From: Sphaerisporangium melleum
Lineage (GTDB): Bacteria > Actinomycetota > Actinomycetes > Streptosporangiales > Streptosporangiaceae
DNA: 64,000 bases
Reading direction: 5' to 3'
Assembly: GCF_014646695.1 (NCBI RefSeq)
Contig: NZ_BMNT01000018.1
Span: 111,068-175,067, forward strand
Below the pieces are notes generated by a model. That model searched no databases, was not told where the DNA came from, and worked only from the letters and a program-made list of their open reading frames with translations. Of this stretch, positions 43,482 to 50,747 are shown one piece after another (position 1 is the stretch's first letter; every line of letters begins with the position of its first letter). A program made the translations under genes and the position numbers.

Positions 43482-44945
43482 GTGCGATTTCTCAGCGACG
43501 TGACGGTGGAGCTGGTCAGGCACGACGCCGCCGACTCCGACGTGGTGTGGGCCGCCAGGGTCTCCACCGCGGGGGAGAAGTCCCTGGAGGCCGTCGGCCA
43601 GGACGCCGAGCGCTCCCAGGGGCTGATCAACTTCCTCATGCGCGACCGGCACGGCAGCCCGTTCGAGCACAACTCGATGACCTTCTTCATCCACGCCCCG
43701 ATCATGGTCTTCCGCGAGTTCCACCGCCACAGGGTCGGCTGGTGTCTGCCGGGCGATGCGCGGATACCCGTGGGAACGCTGAAGAACGGTGTGACCAAGA
43801 AGATCAAGGACATCTATTCGGACTGGCATGAGGGAGTTCGCGACTCGATGGGACGAGTCCGCAAGCTCCCCTCGTGCCGATATCTGAGCACGCGGACCGT
43901 AAATCTCGACACCGGCCTCATCGAGTCGGCCCGGATGGTCGACGTATTCAAGAGCGGCGTCAAGCCGATCTTGAGGATCACCACGAGTGGCGGGAAGGTC
44001 TTGCGATGTTCGCCGGATCACGCCCTCTTGTCGCGAGGCACGTGGGTTAAGGCGAAGGACCTCGCGCCTGGCGATCTCATCTCCACCCAGGCCACGGTGC
44101 CGGTGGGAGAGTACACGGGCGTGCCCCGGCGTCTCCGAGAGGGAATCCAGTTCTGGACGACGCGGATGAAGCCGCAGGTCGTCGGAGCCATCGATGTCTG
44201 TCATGTCTGCGGCGGCGTCTTCGACTTCGCCGAGCTCGAAGTAGATCATGTCGTGCCGGTGAGCCGGCAGCTCAAGCTGGCGTTGGACGAGGAGAACCTC
44301 GCCCCGATCTGCACTTCCTGCCACGAGGTGAAGTCCGGTCGTGAGGCGTGGGAGGTGGAGCGCCGACCGTCCAGACTCGGCATCCGTGATGAGAAGATCA
44401 CATCGGTCGTCCAGGATGGCGAGGAGGAGACGTACGACATCTCCATGCCGGAGCCATGGCACAACTTCATCGCGGACGGCGTCGTCGTGCACAACTCCTA
44501 CAACGAGGAAAGCGGTAGATATCGGGAGCTTCAATCTGATTTCTACATCCCGGGGCGTGAGCGCAAGCTCGTCCAGGAGGGCAAGCCGGGGCGCTACCAG
44601 TTCGTCGAGGGCGATGACGAGCAGCACAAACTGGTGGCCGAGGCGATGGAGCGGTCCTACCGGCACTCCTACGAGGCCTACCAGGAGATGCTGGAGGCCG
44701 GCGTCGCCCGCGAGGTGGCCCGGGCGGTGCTGCCCGTCGGGCTGTTCTCCTCCATGTACGCCACCTGCAACGCCCGCTCGCTGATGCACTTCCTGTCGCT
44801 GCGCACCAAGGACGAGCGCGCCCGCGTGCCGTCGTTCCCGCAGCGCGAGATCGAGATGGTGGCCGAGAAGATGGAGGCGCTGTGGGCCGGGCTGATGCCG
44901 CTCACCCACGCGGCCTTCAACGCGGCCGGTCGCGTCGCCCCCTGA
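43482..44945 (+). CDS. thyX: Flavin-dependent thymidylate synthase ThyX interrupted by an intein
   Basis: A 487-residue precursor: ThyX residues 1-87, a 251-residue intein (88-338), then ThyX from Ser339. After splicing the enzyme is 236 residues, normal for ThyX. It makes dTMP from dUMP using FADH2 and methylenetetrahydrofolate. The intein splits the ThyX signature: RHRVGW lies before it and SYNEESGRY after it, rejoining as RHR-x7-S. Splicing must occur for activity because the motif binds FAD and dUMP. GTG at 43482 follows GAGGGGAAGG. Flanking extein codons are very GC-rich, the intein less so. Confidence 0.95.
   Translation: MRFLSDVTVELVRHDAADSDVVWAARVSTAGEKSLEAVGQDAERSQGLINFLMRDRHGSPFEHNSMTFFIHAPIMVFREFHRHRVGWCLPGDARIPVGTLKNGVTKKIKDIYSDWHEGVRDSMGRVRKLPSCRYLSTRTVNLDTGLIESARMVDVFKSGVKPILRITTSGGKVLRCSPDHALLSRGTWVKAKDLAPGDLISTQATVPVGEYTGVPRRLREGIQFWTTRMKPQVVGAIDVCHVCGGVFDFAELEVDHVVPVSRQLKLALDEENLAPICTSCHEVKSGREAWEVERRPSRLGIRDEKITSVVQDGEEETYDISMPEPWHNFIADGVVVHNSYNEESGRYRELQSDFYIPGRERKLVQEGKPGRYQFVEGDDEQHKLVAEAMERSYRHSYEAYQEMLEAGVAREVARAVLPVGLFSSMYATCNARSLMHFLSLRTKDERARVPSFPQREIEMVAEKMEALWAGLMPLTHAAFNAAGRVAP
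43743..44495 (+). mobile_element. Intein with HNH homing-endonuclease domain
   Basis: A 251-residue in-frame protein intron. The first residue is Cys (block A CLPGDARIPVG), block B is LRCSPDHALLSRGTW with VKAKDLAPGDLI, block F is EETYDISMPEPWHNFIADG and it ends VVVHN before extein Ser. All splicing residues (Cys1, block B His, penultimate His, Asn, +1 Ser) are present. In the middle, CHVCGG, EVDHVVPVSR, ENLAPICTSCHE form an HNH endonuclease with two Cys pairs, so homing may be active. Codon use is visibly lower in GC than the flanks, indicating transfer. Confidence 0.92.
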
Positions 44946-44967
44946 GCCCTGCCCGGTCGCCCCGGGC

Positions 44968-45273
44968 TCACAGGGCCGGCACCACGTAGACCTCGGCTCC
45001 CGGGGGCAGCGCGCACGACCGGCCGCCGAGCCGGCGGGCGTTCTCGCCGCACACGAACATGGTGATGTGGCGGCGGATGCCGCCGTGCTCGTCGCACAGC
45101 CGCCGCTGGAGGCGGGGATGGGTGCGGCGCAGGGTGTCCAGGGCCGCGCCGAGCGTCGGGTGCCCCTCATCGGAGTCGGCGACCGCGAAGACGCGCACCT
45201 CGGTCGCTCCGCTTCCCCAGTGCCCCAGCGCGCTGGGCAGCATGAACGTCACAAGGGTGACCGGGCGGGCCAT
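44968..45273 (-). CDS. MoaD/ThiS-like beta-grasp protein lacking the terminal Gly-Gly
   Basis: A 101-residue protein with the ubiquitin-like MoaD/ThiS fold pattern. LGAALDTLRRTHPRLQRRL is the helix, ITMFVCGENARRLGG the third strand, and LPPGAEVYVVPAL the last strand. Sulfur carriers of this family end in Gly-Gly; here TGA comes right after PAL, so the tail needed for activation is missing. The ATG at 45273 has no good binding site and follows a 20-codon open frame by five bases, suggesting translational coupling. Function is uncertain: a non-conjugating relative or a decayed carrier. Confidence 0.65.
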   Translation of the reverse strand: MARPVTLVTFMLPSALGHWGSGATEVRVFAVADSDEGHPTLGAALDTLRRTHPRLQRRLCDEHGGIRRHITMFVCGENARRLGGRSCALPPGAEVYVVPAL

Positions 45274-45278
45274 CGGGG

Positions 45279-45341
45279 TCAGGGCGCCGCCGGGACGCGG
45301 ACGAGGGTGGTGCCGGGGGGAGCGGGGGGCAGCGTGCGCAT
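45279..45341 (-). CDS. 20-codon upstream open frame coupled to the MoaD-like gene
   Basis: MRTLPPAPPGTTLVRVPAAP is preceded by a very strong binding site, AAGGAAGGGG (45356-45346). Its stop lies five bases before the MoaD-like ATG, which itself lacks a binding site. The strong site therefore appears to load ribosomes for both. It may be a leader peptide or a genuine small protein; sequence alone cannot tell. Confidence 0.5.
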   Translation of the reverse strand: MRTLPPAPPGTTLVRVPAAP

Positions 45342-45441
45342 GATCGCCCCTTCCTTTCGCGGTGGCGGGCGCACATCGCCGGTCCCCCGGCCGGCGTGAT
45401 GGCCCGATCGACAAGCTCGGCCGCTTGAGCGCGGATCGGCA

Positions 45442-46659
45442 TCATCGTGTCACGCCGGGCGGGCGCGCGCCGGACTCCACGGGATTTGGCAGCGAGGTTG
45501 GCCGATATGGTCCGCCGATATCCGATCTGCCGGCCCCCGGGCCGGTGGCCGGATCCCGGTGGATCCGCTCGGGCGGCACGCCGTCGTGCCGCAGCCGGCA
45601 CACGGTCTGCTCCACCATCGCCGGTGGCCCGCAGACGTACACCTCGTGCTCGGCGAAGGAGTGGAAGCGGCCCACCACGTCCGGCAGCAGCCCGTGCATG
45701 CCGTCGTGGCCCGGCTCGCCGGAGACCACCGGCAGCACGCGCAGCCAGGGGTACCCGGCCGCCATGCGCAGCAGTTCCGGCAGGTCGTACAGCTCCGCGG
45801 CGGTGCGCGCCCCGTACAACAGGTGGATGTTGGGGCGCGCGCCGGAGGCGATCACGTGCTCGATGACGGCCTTGAGCGGGGCCAGGCCGGTGCCGCCCGC
45901 CACGCACAGGATGTCGCGCGCACGCGCCTCGTCGTCCTGAGGCGGGGCCATGGTGCCGGCCGGTGGGCCGAGCAGCACCGTGTCGCCGATGCGCGTGTGC
46001 GAGACCAGGGCGGTGCTGACCCAGCCGCCGTGCACGGCCCGCACGTGCAGCCGCAGGCTGTTGTCCGGACGTGGCGCGTTGGCGATGGAGTAGGTGCGCC
46101 ACACCCGCGGCCACCGGGACACCTGGAGGTCCACGTACTGCCCGGGGACGTAGGGCATGGGCAGGCCCGGACGCAGCGTGATCACCGCGATCTCCGGGGT
46201 GCGCAGCTCGTGGTCGGTCACCTCGGCCGGCCACCAGGCGGGGGAGGACCCCGCCTCGGCCTCGGCGGCACCGATCATGATGTTGGCCGCGGTCGTGTAG
46301 GCGGCCACCCACGCGGTCTCGATCTCGGTGGTCCAGGAGGCCCCGGAGAAACGCCTGATCGTCGCCAGGAGCGCGTTGCCGACGGCCGTGTAGTGCTCGG
46401 CCAGCACACCGTACTTGCGATGGCCCCGGCCGAGCTGCCCGAGGTAGGCGTCCAGGCTCCCGGGACTGTCCAGGCTCCACACGATGCGGGCCAGCGCGGC
46501 GAAGAGCCGGTCACGCTGCACGTCCATGGCAGGGGGGAACATGCCCCGCAGCTGAGGACTCTCGGCGAACAGGCGGCCGTAGAAGTAGGCGACGGCCTTG
46601 CCCATGACGGGCTCGATGAGGGAGAAGCTTTCCTTGATGAGACGCGGATTTAACGACAT
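45442..46659 (-). CDS. Flavohemoprotein-like globin-reductase
   Basis: A 405-residue cytosolic protein. An N-terminal globin (1-140) has Tyr in YFYGRLF (B10) and Gln near MDVQRDRL (E7 region), with the proximal His in LGRGHRKYGV. A ferredoxin-reductase-type FAD domain follows (WRTYSIANAP) and an NAD domain (CVAGGTGLAPLKAV, then VYVCGPPAMVEQTV). This order is that of Hmp-type nitric oxide dioxygenases. The C-terminus has a Pro-rich extension of about 35 residues. The ATG at 46659 is chosen from the globin start; the binding site is weak. Likely role: NO detoxification or oxygen binding. Confidence 0.9.
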   Translation of the reverse strand: MSLNPRLIKESFSLIEPVMGKAVAYFYGRLFAESPQLRGMFPPAMDVQRDRLFAALARIVWSLDSPGSLDAYLGQLGRGHRKYGVLAEHYTAVGNALLATIRRFSGASWTTEIETAWVAAYTTAANIMIGAAEAEAGSSPAWWPAEVTDHELRTPEIAVITLRPGLPMPYVPGQYVDLQVSRWPRVWRTYSIANAPRPDNSLRLHVRAVHGGWVSTALVSHTRIGDTVLLGPPAGTMAPPQDDEARARDILCVAGGTGLAPLKAVIEHVIASGARPNIHLLYGARTAAELYDLPELLRMAAGYPWLRVLPVVSGEPGHDGMHGLLPDVVGRFHSFAEHEVYVCGPPAMVEQTVCRLRHDGVPPERIHRDPATGPGAGRSDIGGPYRPTSLPNPVESGARPPGVTR

Positions 46660-47214
46660 TTTCTGCTGCCACCCTAATTGACCGGATTTTCGGGATCCGA
46701 TCTCGTTGTTCCACCTCCCTGGCGTCCGGGTCGTGAGCGCCCGGCGGCCCCGGCGCGTCCGGTCGCTCGGCATGGAGTCTTCCATTCCGTGGTGAGCGGC
46801 ACCACCGTTTCGCCACAAGATGCCGCGAAAGGGGGCCGTTCGTAATCGGTGCGTGATTGCCGGTAATCGACATCGGTGCCGCGAAAGAGAATGTGAAAAG
46901 TAATCGCTTTCACCTTCTCTGGAGTCGTTGCCGGATCGCGGCCACCTCCTGCCCGGCCAGGGAATTCGGGCCCGTGCCGAGCCGGGAAAGCGGCTTCGGA
47001 CCGGCCGGGCCGCGGGGAGGGCGAGCCCCGCCGGTCGCCACCGGGCCGCGTACCGGCTGGGGCTGGTGTGACTGGTGATACGGAAGTGACGTGACTGATA
47101 CCGGGATACGTGACATACCCGAAATGTTGTGCGCAATGATGGGTGCGCCACTGCGAACGGGCGGAGCGCCGCTTCGGCTTGGCGGCAGACCTTGCGCGAG
47201 CCCCTGGAGACCGC
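46660..47214. promoter_or_regulatory. 555-bp divergent intergenic region with inverted repeat
   Basis: No supported gene. GTGAAA (46893-46898) and TTTCAC (46908-46913) form an inverted repeat with a 9-bp centre in an AT-richer patch 234 bp upstream of the flavohemoprotein start. It is a candidate operator. An unusually AT-rich stretch for this genome extends over about 46800-46920. Confidence 0.45.
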
Positions 47215-47901
47215 ATGTCCCGACCTCTGATCGGTATCACCAGCTACTTCGACCCCGCCCGCTGGGGCACCTGGGTACGTGAGGCGGTGCTGTCGCCGCC
47301 CGCGTACACCAAGGCGGTGGACCGGGCCGGAGGCGCGCCGGTGCTGATCCCCCCGCTCAGCCTGGGCGCGATCGACGGCTACGTGCGCGGGCTCTCCGGG
47401 GTCATCCTGGCCGGAGGCGTCGAGGTCGACCCGGCCGTCTACGGCGAGGAGCGCGACGAGCGGGTCGAGGAGCCGCAGCCCGGGCGCGACCGGTTCGAGA
47501 TCGCGCTCGCCGCGGCGGCCATCCAGGCCGGCGTTCCGGTGCTCGGGGTGGCGCGCGGCATGCACGTCCTCAACGTCGCCCTCGGCGGCACGCTGATCCC
47601 CTGGCTGCCCGACGCGGTGCACCACGAGCGGCACGCCGCCACGGCGCCGCACGTGCTGCAGGTCAGCGTGTCCAGCAAGGTGGGCAAGGCCCTGGGCGAC
47701 CGCGTGGAGGTCGCCATGCCGCACCACCAGGGCCTGCGGCGCCTCGGAGACGGGCTGATCGCGGTCGCCTGGGCCGACGACCAGATCATCGAGGCGGTGG
47801 AACTGCAGGGCCACCGGTTCTGCGTGGGCGTCCAGTGGCACACCGAACGCGGGGACGACAACCGCCTGGTGGACGCCTTCGTCGAGGCCGCCATGCCCTG
47901 A
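47215..47901 (+). CDS. PuuD-like class I glutamine amidotransferase without the nucleophilic Cys
   Basis: A 228-residue protein of the gamma-glutamyl-GABA hydrolase group: MSRPLIGITSYFD at the start, GVILAGGVEVDPAVYGEE near 62-80, and VGVQWHTER with His209. The nucleophile position, normally GICRGMQ, reads GVARGMH, so Cys is replaced by Ala113. The codon is GCG, needing two changes from a Cys codon. The frame is otherwise intact, so this may be a non-catalytic binding protein. GGAGA six bases upstream supports ATG 47215; an upstream Met at 47143 is less likely. Confidence 0.82.
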   Translation: MSRPLIGITSYFDPARWGTWVREAVLSPPAYTKAVDRAGGAPVLIPPLSLGAIDGYVRGLSGVILAGGVEVDPAVYGEERDERVEEPQPGRDRFEIALAAAAIQAGVPVLGVARGMHVLNVALGGTLIPWLPDAVHHERHAATAPHVLQVSVSSKVGKALGDRVEVAMPHHQGLRRLGDGLIAVAWADDQIIEAVELQGHRFCVGVQWHTERGDDNRLVDAFVEAAMP

Positions 47902-47913
47902 CCGTGCCCCCGT

Positions 47914-47938
47914 GGCCGCCCGCCGCCGCGGGGCGGCC
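47914..47938. terminator. Hairpin between convergent amidotransferase-like and dehydrogenase genes
   Basis: GGCCGCCC (47914-47921) and GGGCGGCC (47931-47938), a perfect 8-bp repeat, 13 bases after one stop and 33 before the other. Confidence 0.65.
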
Positions 47939-47970
47939 GCCGGACCGTCCCGCAACGGCGGGGCGAGCGG

Positions 47971-49152
47971 TCAGAAGCTGCGCGGCAGGCCGAGCACCTG
48001 GGTCGCCAGGTAGTTGAGCAGGAGCTCCTCGGTGACCGGCGCGACCCGGCCGACGCGGGCGTCGGCCAGCAGCCGGGCGATCGGGTACTCCAGGGAGTAG
48101 GCCATGCCGCCATGGGTCTGGAACGCGTGGTCGGCGGCCTCCCAGGCGGCCTGGGAGGCGGTGAGCTTGGCGATGTTGGCCTCGGTGGCGCAGGGCTCGC
48201 GCCGGTCGAACAGCCAGGCCGCCTTGTACAGCATCAGCCGCGCCAGCTCGATCTTGGCCTTGACCTGCGCCAGCGGGAAGGCGATCGCCTGGTTGGCGCC
48301 GATCGGCCGTCCGAACACCTCCCGCTCCTTGGCGTAGGCCACCGCGGCCCGCAGCGCGACCTCCGCGCCGCCCAGAGCACTCGCCCCCAGCAGGATGCGC
48401 TCGGGGTTGAGGACGTCCCACAGCACCAGCGCCCCCTGGTCCACCTCGCCCACCACGTCGGTGGCCCGCAGCCGCAGGTCGTCGATGAAGACCATGTTCG
48501 AGGGAGTGGTGTTGGCGCCCATCTTGGGGATCGGGCGGTAGGACAGCCGCCCCTGGGCCACCGCCTGCGGCACGTCGACCAGGAACACCGTCAGCCCGCT
48601 GGTGCGCGGGCGCGCCTCGGCGGCCGGGATGGTCCGGGTCACCAGCAGCATGCGGGCCGCCCGCTGCACCCCGGTGATCCAGATCTTCTGCCCGTTGACC
48701 ACGTACTCGTCGCCGTCCCGGCGGGCGGAGGTGGAGATGGCCAGCGAGTTGGACCCGGCGTCCGGCTCGGTGAGCGCGAAGCAGGTCTCCAGCTCACCGG
48801 CGGCCAGCCGGGGCAGCAGCTCGGCCTTCTGCGCGGCCGAGCCGTGACGGGCGAGCGTCAGCGCGCCGAAGCCGGGCGTCAGCACATAGGTGAACGCCGA
48901 GCCGCCGGCCGCGCCCGAGGCGGCCAGGGTCTCGGTGGCGACGGTCAGCTCCAGCAGGCCCTGGCCGCCGCCGCCGTACTCCTCGGGCACGGCCAGCCCC
49001 AGCCAGCCGCCCTTGGCCAGCTCGGCCCAGACCTCCTCAGGCCAGCGCTTCTGCTCCTCGCAGCGCTGCCAGTAGGCCATGTCGTAGCGCGCGCAGATGG
49101 CGGCGACGCCCCGCCGAACCTCGCGGGCGCTCTCCGGAAGCGTGAAGTCCAC
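47971..49152 (-). CDS. Acyl-CoA dehydrogenase
   Basis: A 393-residue FAD enzyme introducing a trans-2 double bond into acyl-CoA. Landmarks are VPEEYGGGGQG near 60, the FAD/substrate motif CFALTEPDAGSN, KIWITGVQ, PERILLGASALG, and THGGMAYSLEYPIARLLADAR with the probable catalytic Glu. GTG at 49152 (eight bases after GGAG) is preferred to the in-frame GTG at 49161. GAAC-GAT-GTTC (49187-49197) upstream is a small inverted repeat that may be an operator. Chain-length preference is unknown. Confidence 0.9.
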   Translation of the reverse strand: MDFTLPESAREVRRGVAAICARYDMAYWQRCEEQKRWPEEVWAELAKGGWLGLAVPEEYGGGGQGLLELTVATETLAASGAAGGSAFTYVLTPGFGALTLARHGSAAQKAELLPRLAAGELETCFALTEPDAGSNSLAISTSARRDGDEYVVNGQKIWITGVQRAARMLLVTRTIPAAEARPRTSGLTVFLVDVPQAVAQGRLSYRPIPKMGANTTPSNMVFIDDLRLRATDVVGEVDQGALVLWDVLNPERILLGASALGGAEVALRAAVAYAKEREVFGRPIGANQAIAFPLAQVKAKIELARLMLYKAAWLFDRREPCATEANIAKLTASQAAWEAADHAFQTHGGMAYSLEYPIARLLADARVGRVAPVTEELLLNYLATQVLGLPRSF

Positions 49153-49248
49153 CCTGATCACTCCAATCCCGTCGGCCGCAATCGTAGAACGATGTTCGGT
49201 CGGCGGGGGAGGGGGCGCGGCCGGCCGGGAAGGCCGGCGTGCCGCGGC

Positions 49249-49839
49249 TCAGTGGCGCGGGCGGCGGGCGTGGTAGACGAACGCGGGCGGCAGGTTGCCC
49301 CACACCGTGCGGCTCGGCACGACCTCCTCGAAGGTCTCCAGCAGGCGGCGGCGGAAGCGGATCGCCGGGGGCAGCGTGCGCGCGTGGGTGTAGGCGAAGG
49401 TGGTGAACGTGCCACCGGGGGCGAGCGCCCCGGTGATCGCCCCGAGCAGGCGATCCTGCAGCGTCGCGGGGAAGGCGGCCCATGGCAGCCCGCTGATCAC
49501 CGCGTCCGCCCGCCCGAGCCCGTGCTCGTCGAGCAGGCGGGGCAGGCCCACCGCGTCGGCCACGACGACCTTGGCCCCGGGGTGCCGGTCGTTCAGCCGC
49601 GCCGCGAGCGCCGGGTTGATCTCCACGGCCAGGTGATGACCCCGGCCGCCCAGCCGCCGCTGGATCTCGCCGGTGAACACGCCGGTGCCCGGGCCGAGCT
49701 CGACGACGACCGGGTCGCCGCGCTCGGGCACCGGCGAGCAGATCACCCGCGCCAGGCGGAGCGAGCTCGGCGCCACCGCCCCCGTGGTGCCGGGAGCCCT
49801 GACGAACTGCCCGAAGAACAGCGCTGCATCGTTGGCCAT
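49249..49839 (-). CDS. SAM-dependent methyltransferase, phospholipid N-methyltransferase (PmtA) type
   Basis: A 196-residue methyltransferase. The start MANDAALFFGQFVRAPGTTGAVAPSS matches PmtA-like proteins. Motif I is VVVELGPGTGVFTGEI, with VEINP (acidic motif), VVVADAV and ADAVISGLPWAAFP following. It may methylate phosphatidylethanolamine, though many actinobacterial relatives are unproven. ATG 49839 agrees with the family N-terminus; an upstream Met at 49917 lies immediately behind GGGAGGAG, too close to be ideal. It is divergent from a phospholipid synthase gene. Confidence 0.8.
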   Translation of the reverse strand: MANDAALFFGQFVRAPGTTGAVAPSSLRLARVICSPVPERGDPVVVELGPGTGVFTGEIQRRLGGRGHHLAVEINPALAARLNDRHPGAKVVVADAVGLPRLLDEHGLGRADAVISGLPWAAFPATLQDRLLGAITGALAPGGTFTTFAYTHARTLPPAIRFRRRLLETFEEVVPSRTVWGNLPPAFVYHARRPRH

Positions 49840-50072
49840 GGCACTGACATTAAGCCCCAAGAGGATCTGCTCGCTTCCGCCGCCGGATGGATCTCGTGAT
49901 CTGTAGGAGGATGCCATCTCCTCCCTCAGGAGGAGGCGGCTTCCCGGCGAATGTGCCCGGCTCGCCGCCCGTGGCCCGCACCTCATCCTCCGGCGCGCGG
50001 GACGCGGGGACCGCCGCGCGGCCGTGGGCCGGCCTGCCGGGTAGGGTCTGCACCAGGTTCAGGAGGGGAGTC

Positions 50073-50657
50073 ATGCGGGTGAGGTCGGCCGAGGACCGGA
50101 TCTTGACGGTTCCGAACGTGCTGAGCACGCTGAGGCTGCTCGGCGTGCCGGTGTTCCTATGGCTCGTTCTCGGGCCCAAGGCCGACGGCTGGGCGCTGGT
50201 GCTGCTCATGCTGGCCGGCTTCTCCGACTGGCTCGACGGCAAGCTCGCCAGGGCGTGGAACCAGACCAGCAAACTCGGCCGGCTGCTCGATCCGGTGGCC
50301 GACCGCCTCTACATCCTGGCCACGCTGGCCGGACTGACCCTGCGCGAGGTGATGCCCTGGTGGCTCGCCGCGTTGATCGTCGGCCGGGACGTGGTGCTCA
50401 TGCTGGGCGTGCCCGTCCTGCGCAGGCACGGCTTCGGCCCGGCGCTGCCGGTCCACTTCCTCGGCAAGGCGGCCACAGCCTGCCTGCTGTACGCCTTCCC
50501 GCTGCTGTTCCTGGCCTCCCACCAAGGCTGGTACGCCGACGTGGCCCGGATCCTGGGATGGGCCTTTGCCATCTGGGGAACAGGTCTGTATTGGTGGGCG
50601 GGGGCGCTGTACGTGATTCAGGGGCGCCGGCTCATCGGCGGGGCGAGCCGGGCATGA
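50073..50657 (+). CDS. CDP-alcohol phosphatidyltransferase
   Basis: A 194-residue membrane enzyme making phospholipid headgroup linkages from CDP-diacylglycerol. The signature is complete: DWLDGKLARAWNQTSKLG followed by RLLDPVADRL, that is DxxDGxxAR, eight residues, G, xxxD, xxxD. Five or six hydrophobic segments surround it. AGGAGGGGAG immediately before ATG 50073 fixes the start. Substrate could be glycerol phosphate (PgsA) or another alcohol. The next gene starts 90 bases downstream on the same strand. Confidence 0.9.
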   Translation: MRVRSAEDRILTVPNVLSTLRLLGVPVFLWLVLGPKADGWALVLLMLAGFSDWLDGKLARAWNQTSKLGRLLDPVADRLYILATLAGLTLREVMPWWLAALIVGRDVVLMLGVPVLRRHGFGPALPVHFLGKAATACLLYAFPLLFLASHQGWYADVARILGWAFAIWGTGLYWWAGALYVIQGRRLIGGASRA

Positions 50658-50747
50658 GCGATCGTGGGGCGCGCCCCGGCGGATCCCCCGAGGCGAGTGC
50701 CCGCGCGGTCGTGTGCCCACCGTGACGAGACAGGCGGAGGGTGATCT

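Noticed and set aside
49918..49935. CTCCTCC...GGAGGAG inverted repeat
   Set aside because: It lies in a divergent promoter region with no T-run and could simply be overlapping Shine-Dalgarno-like purine tracts.
49887..50072. N-terminal extension of the CDP-alcohol phosphatidyltransferase
   Set aside because: The extension is Pro/Gly/Ser-rich and its first good ATG is too close to GGAGG. ATG 50073 has an ideal binding site and matches family length.
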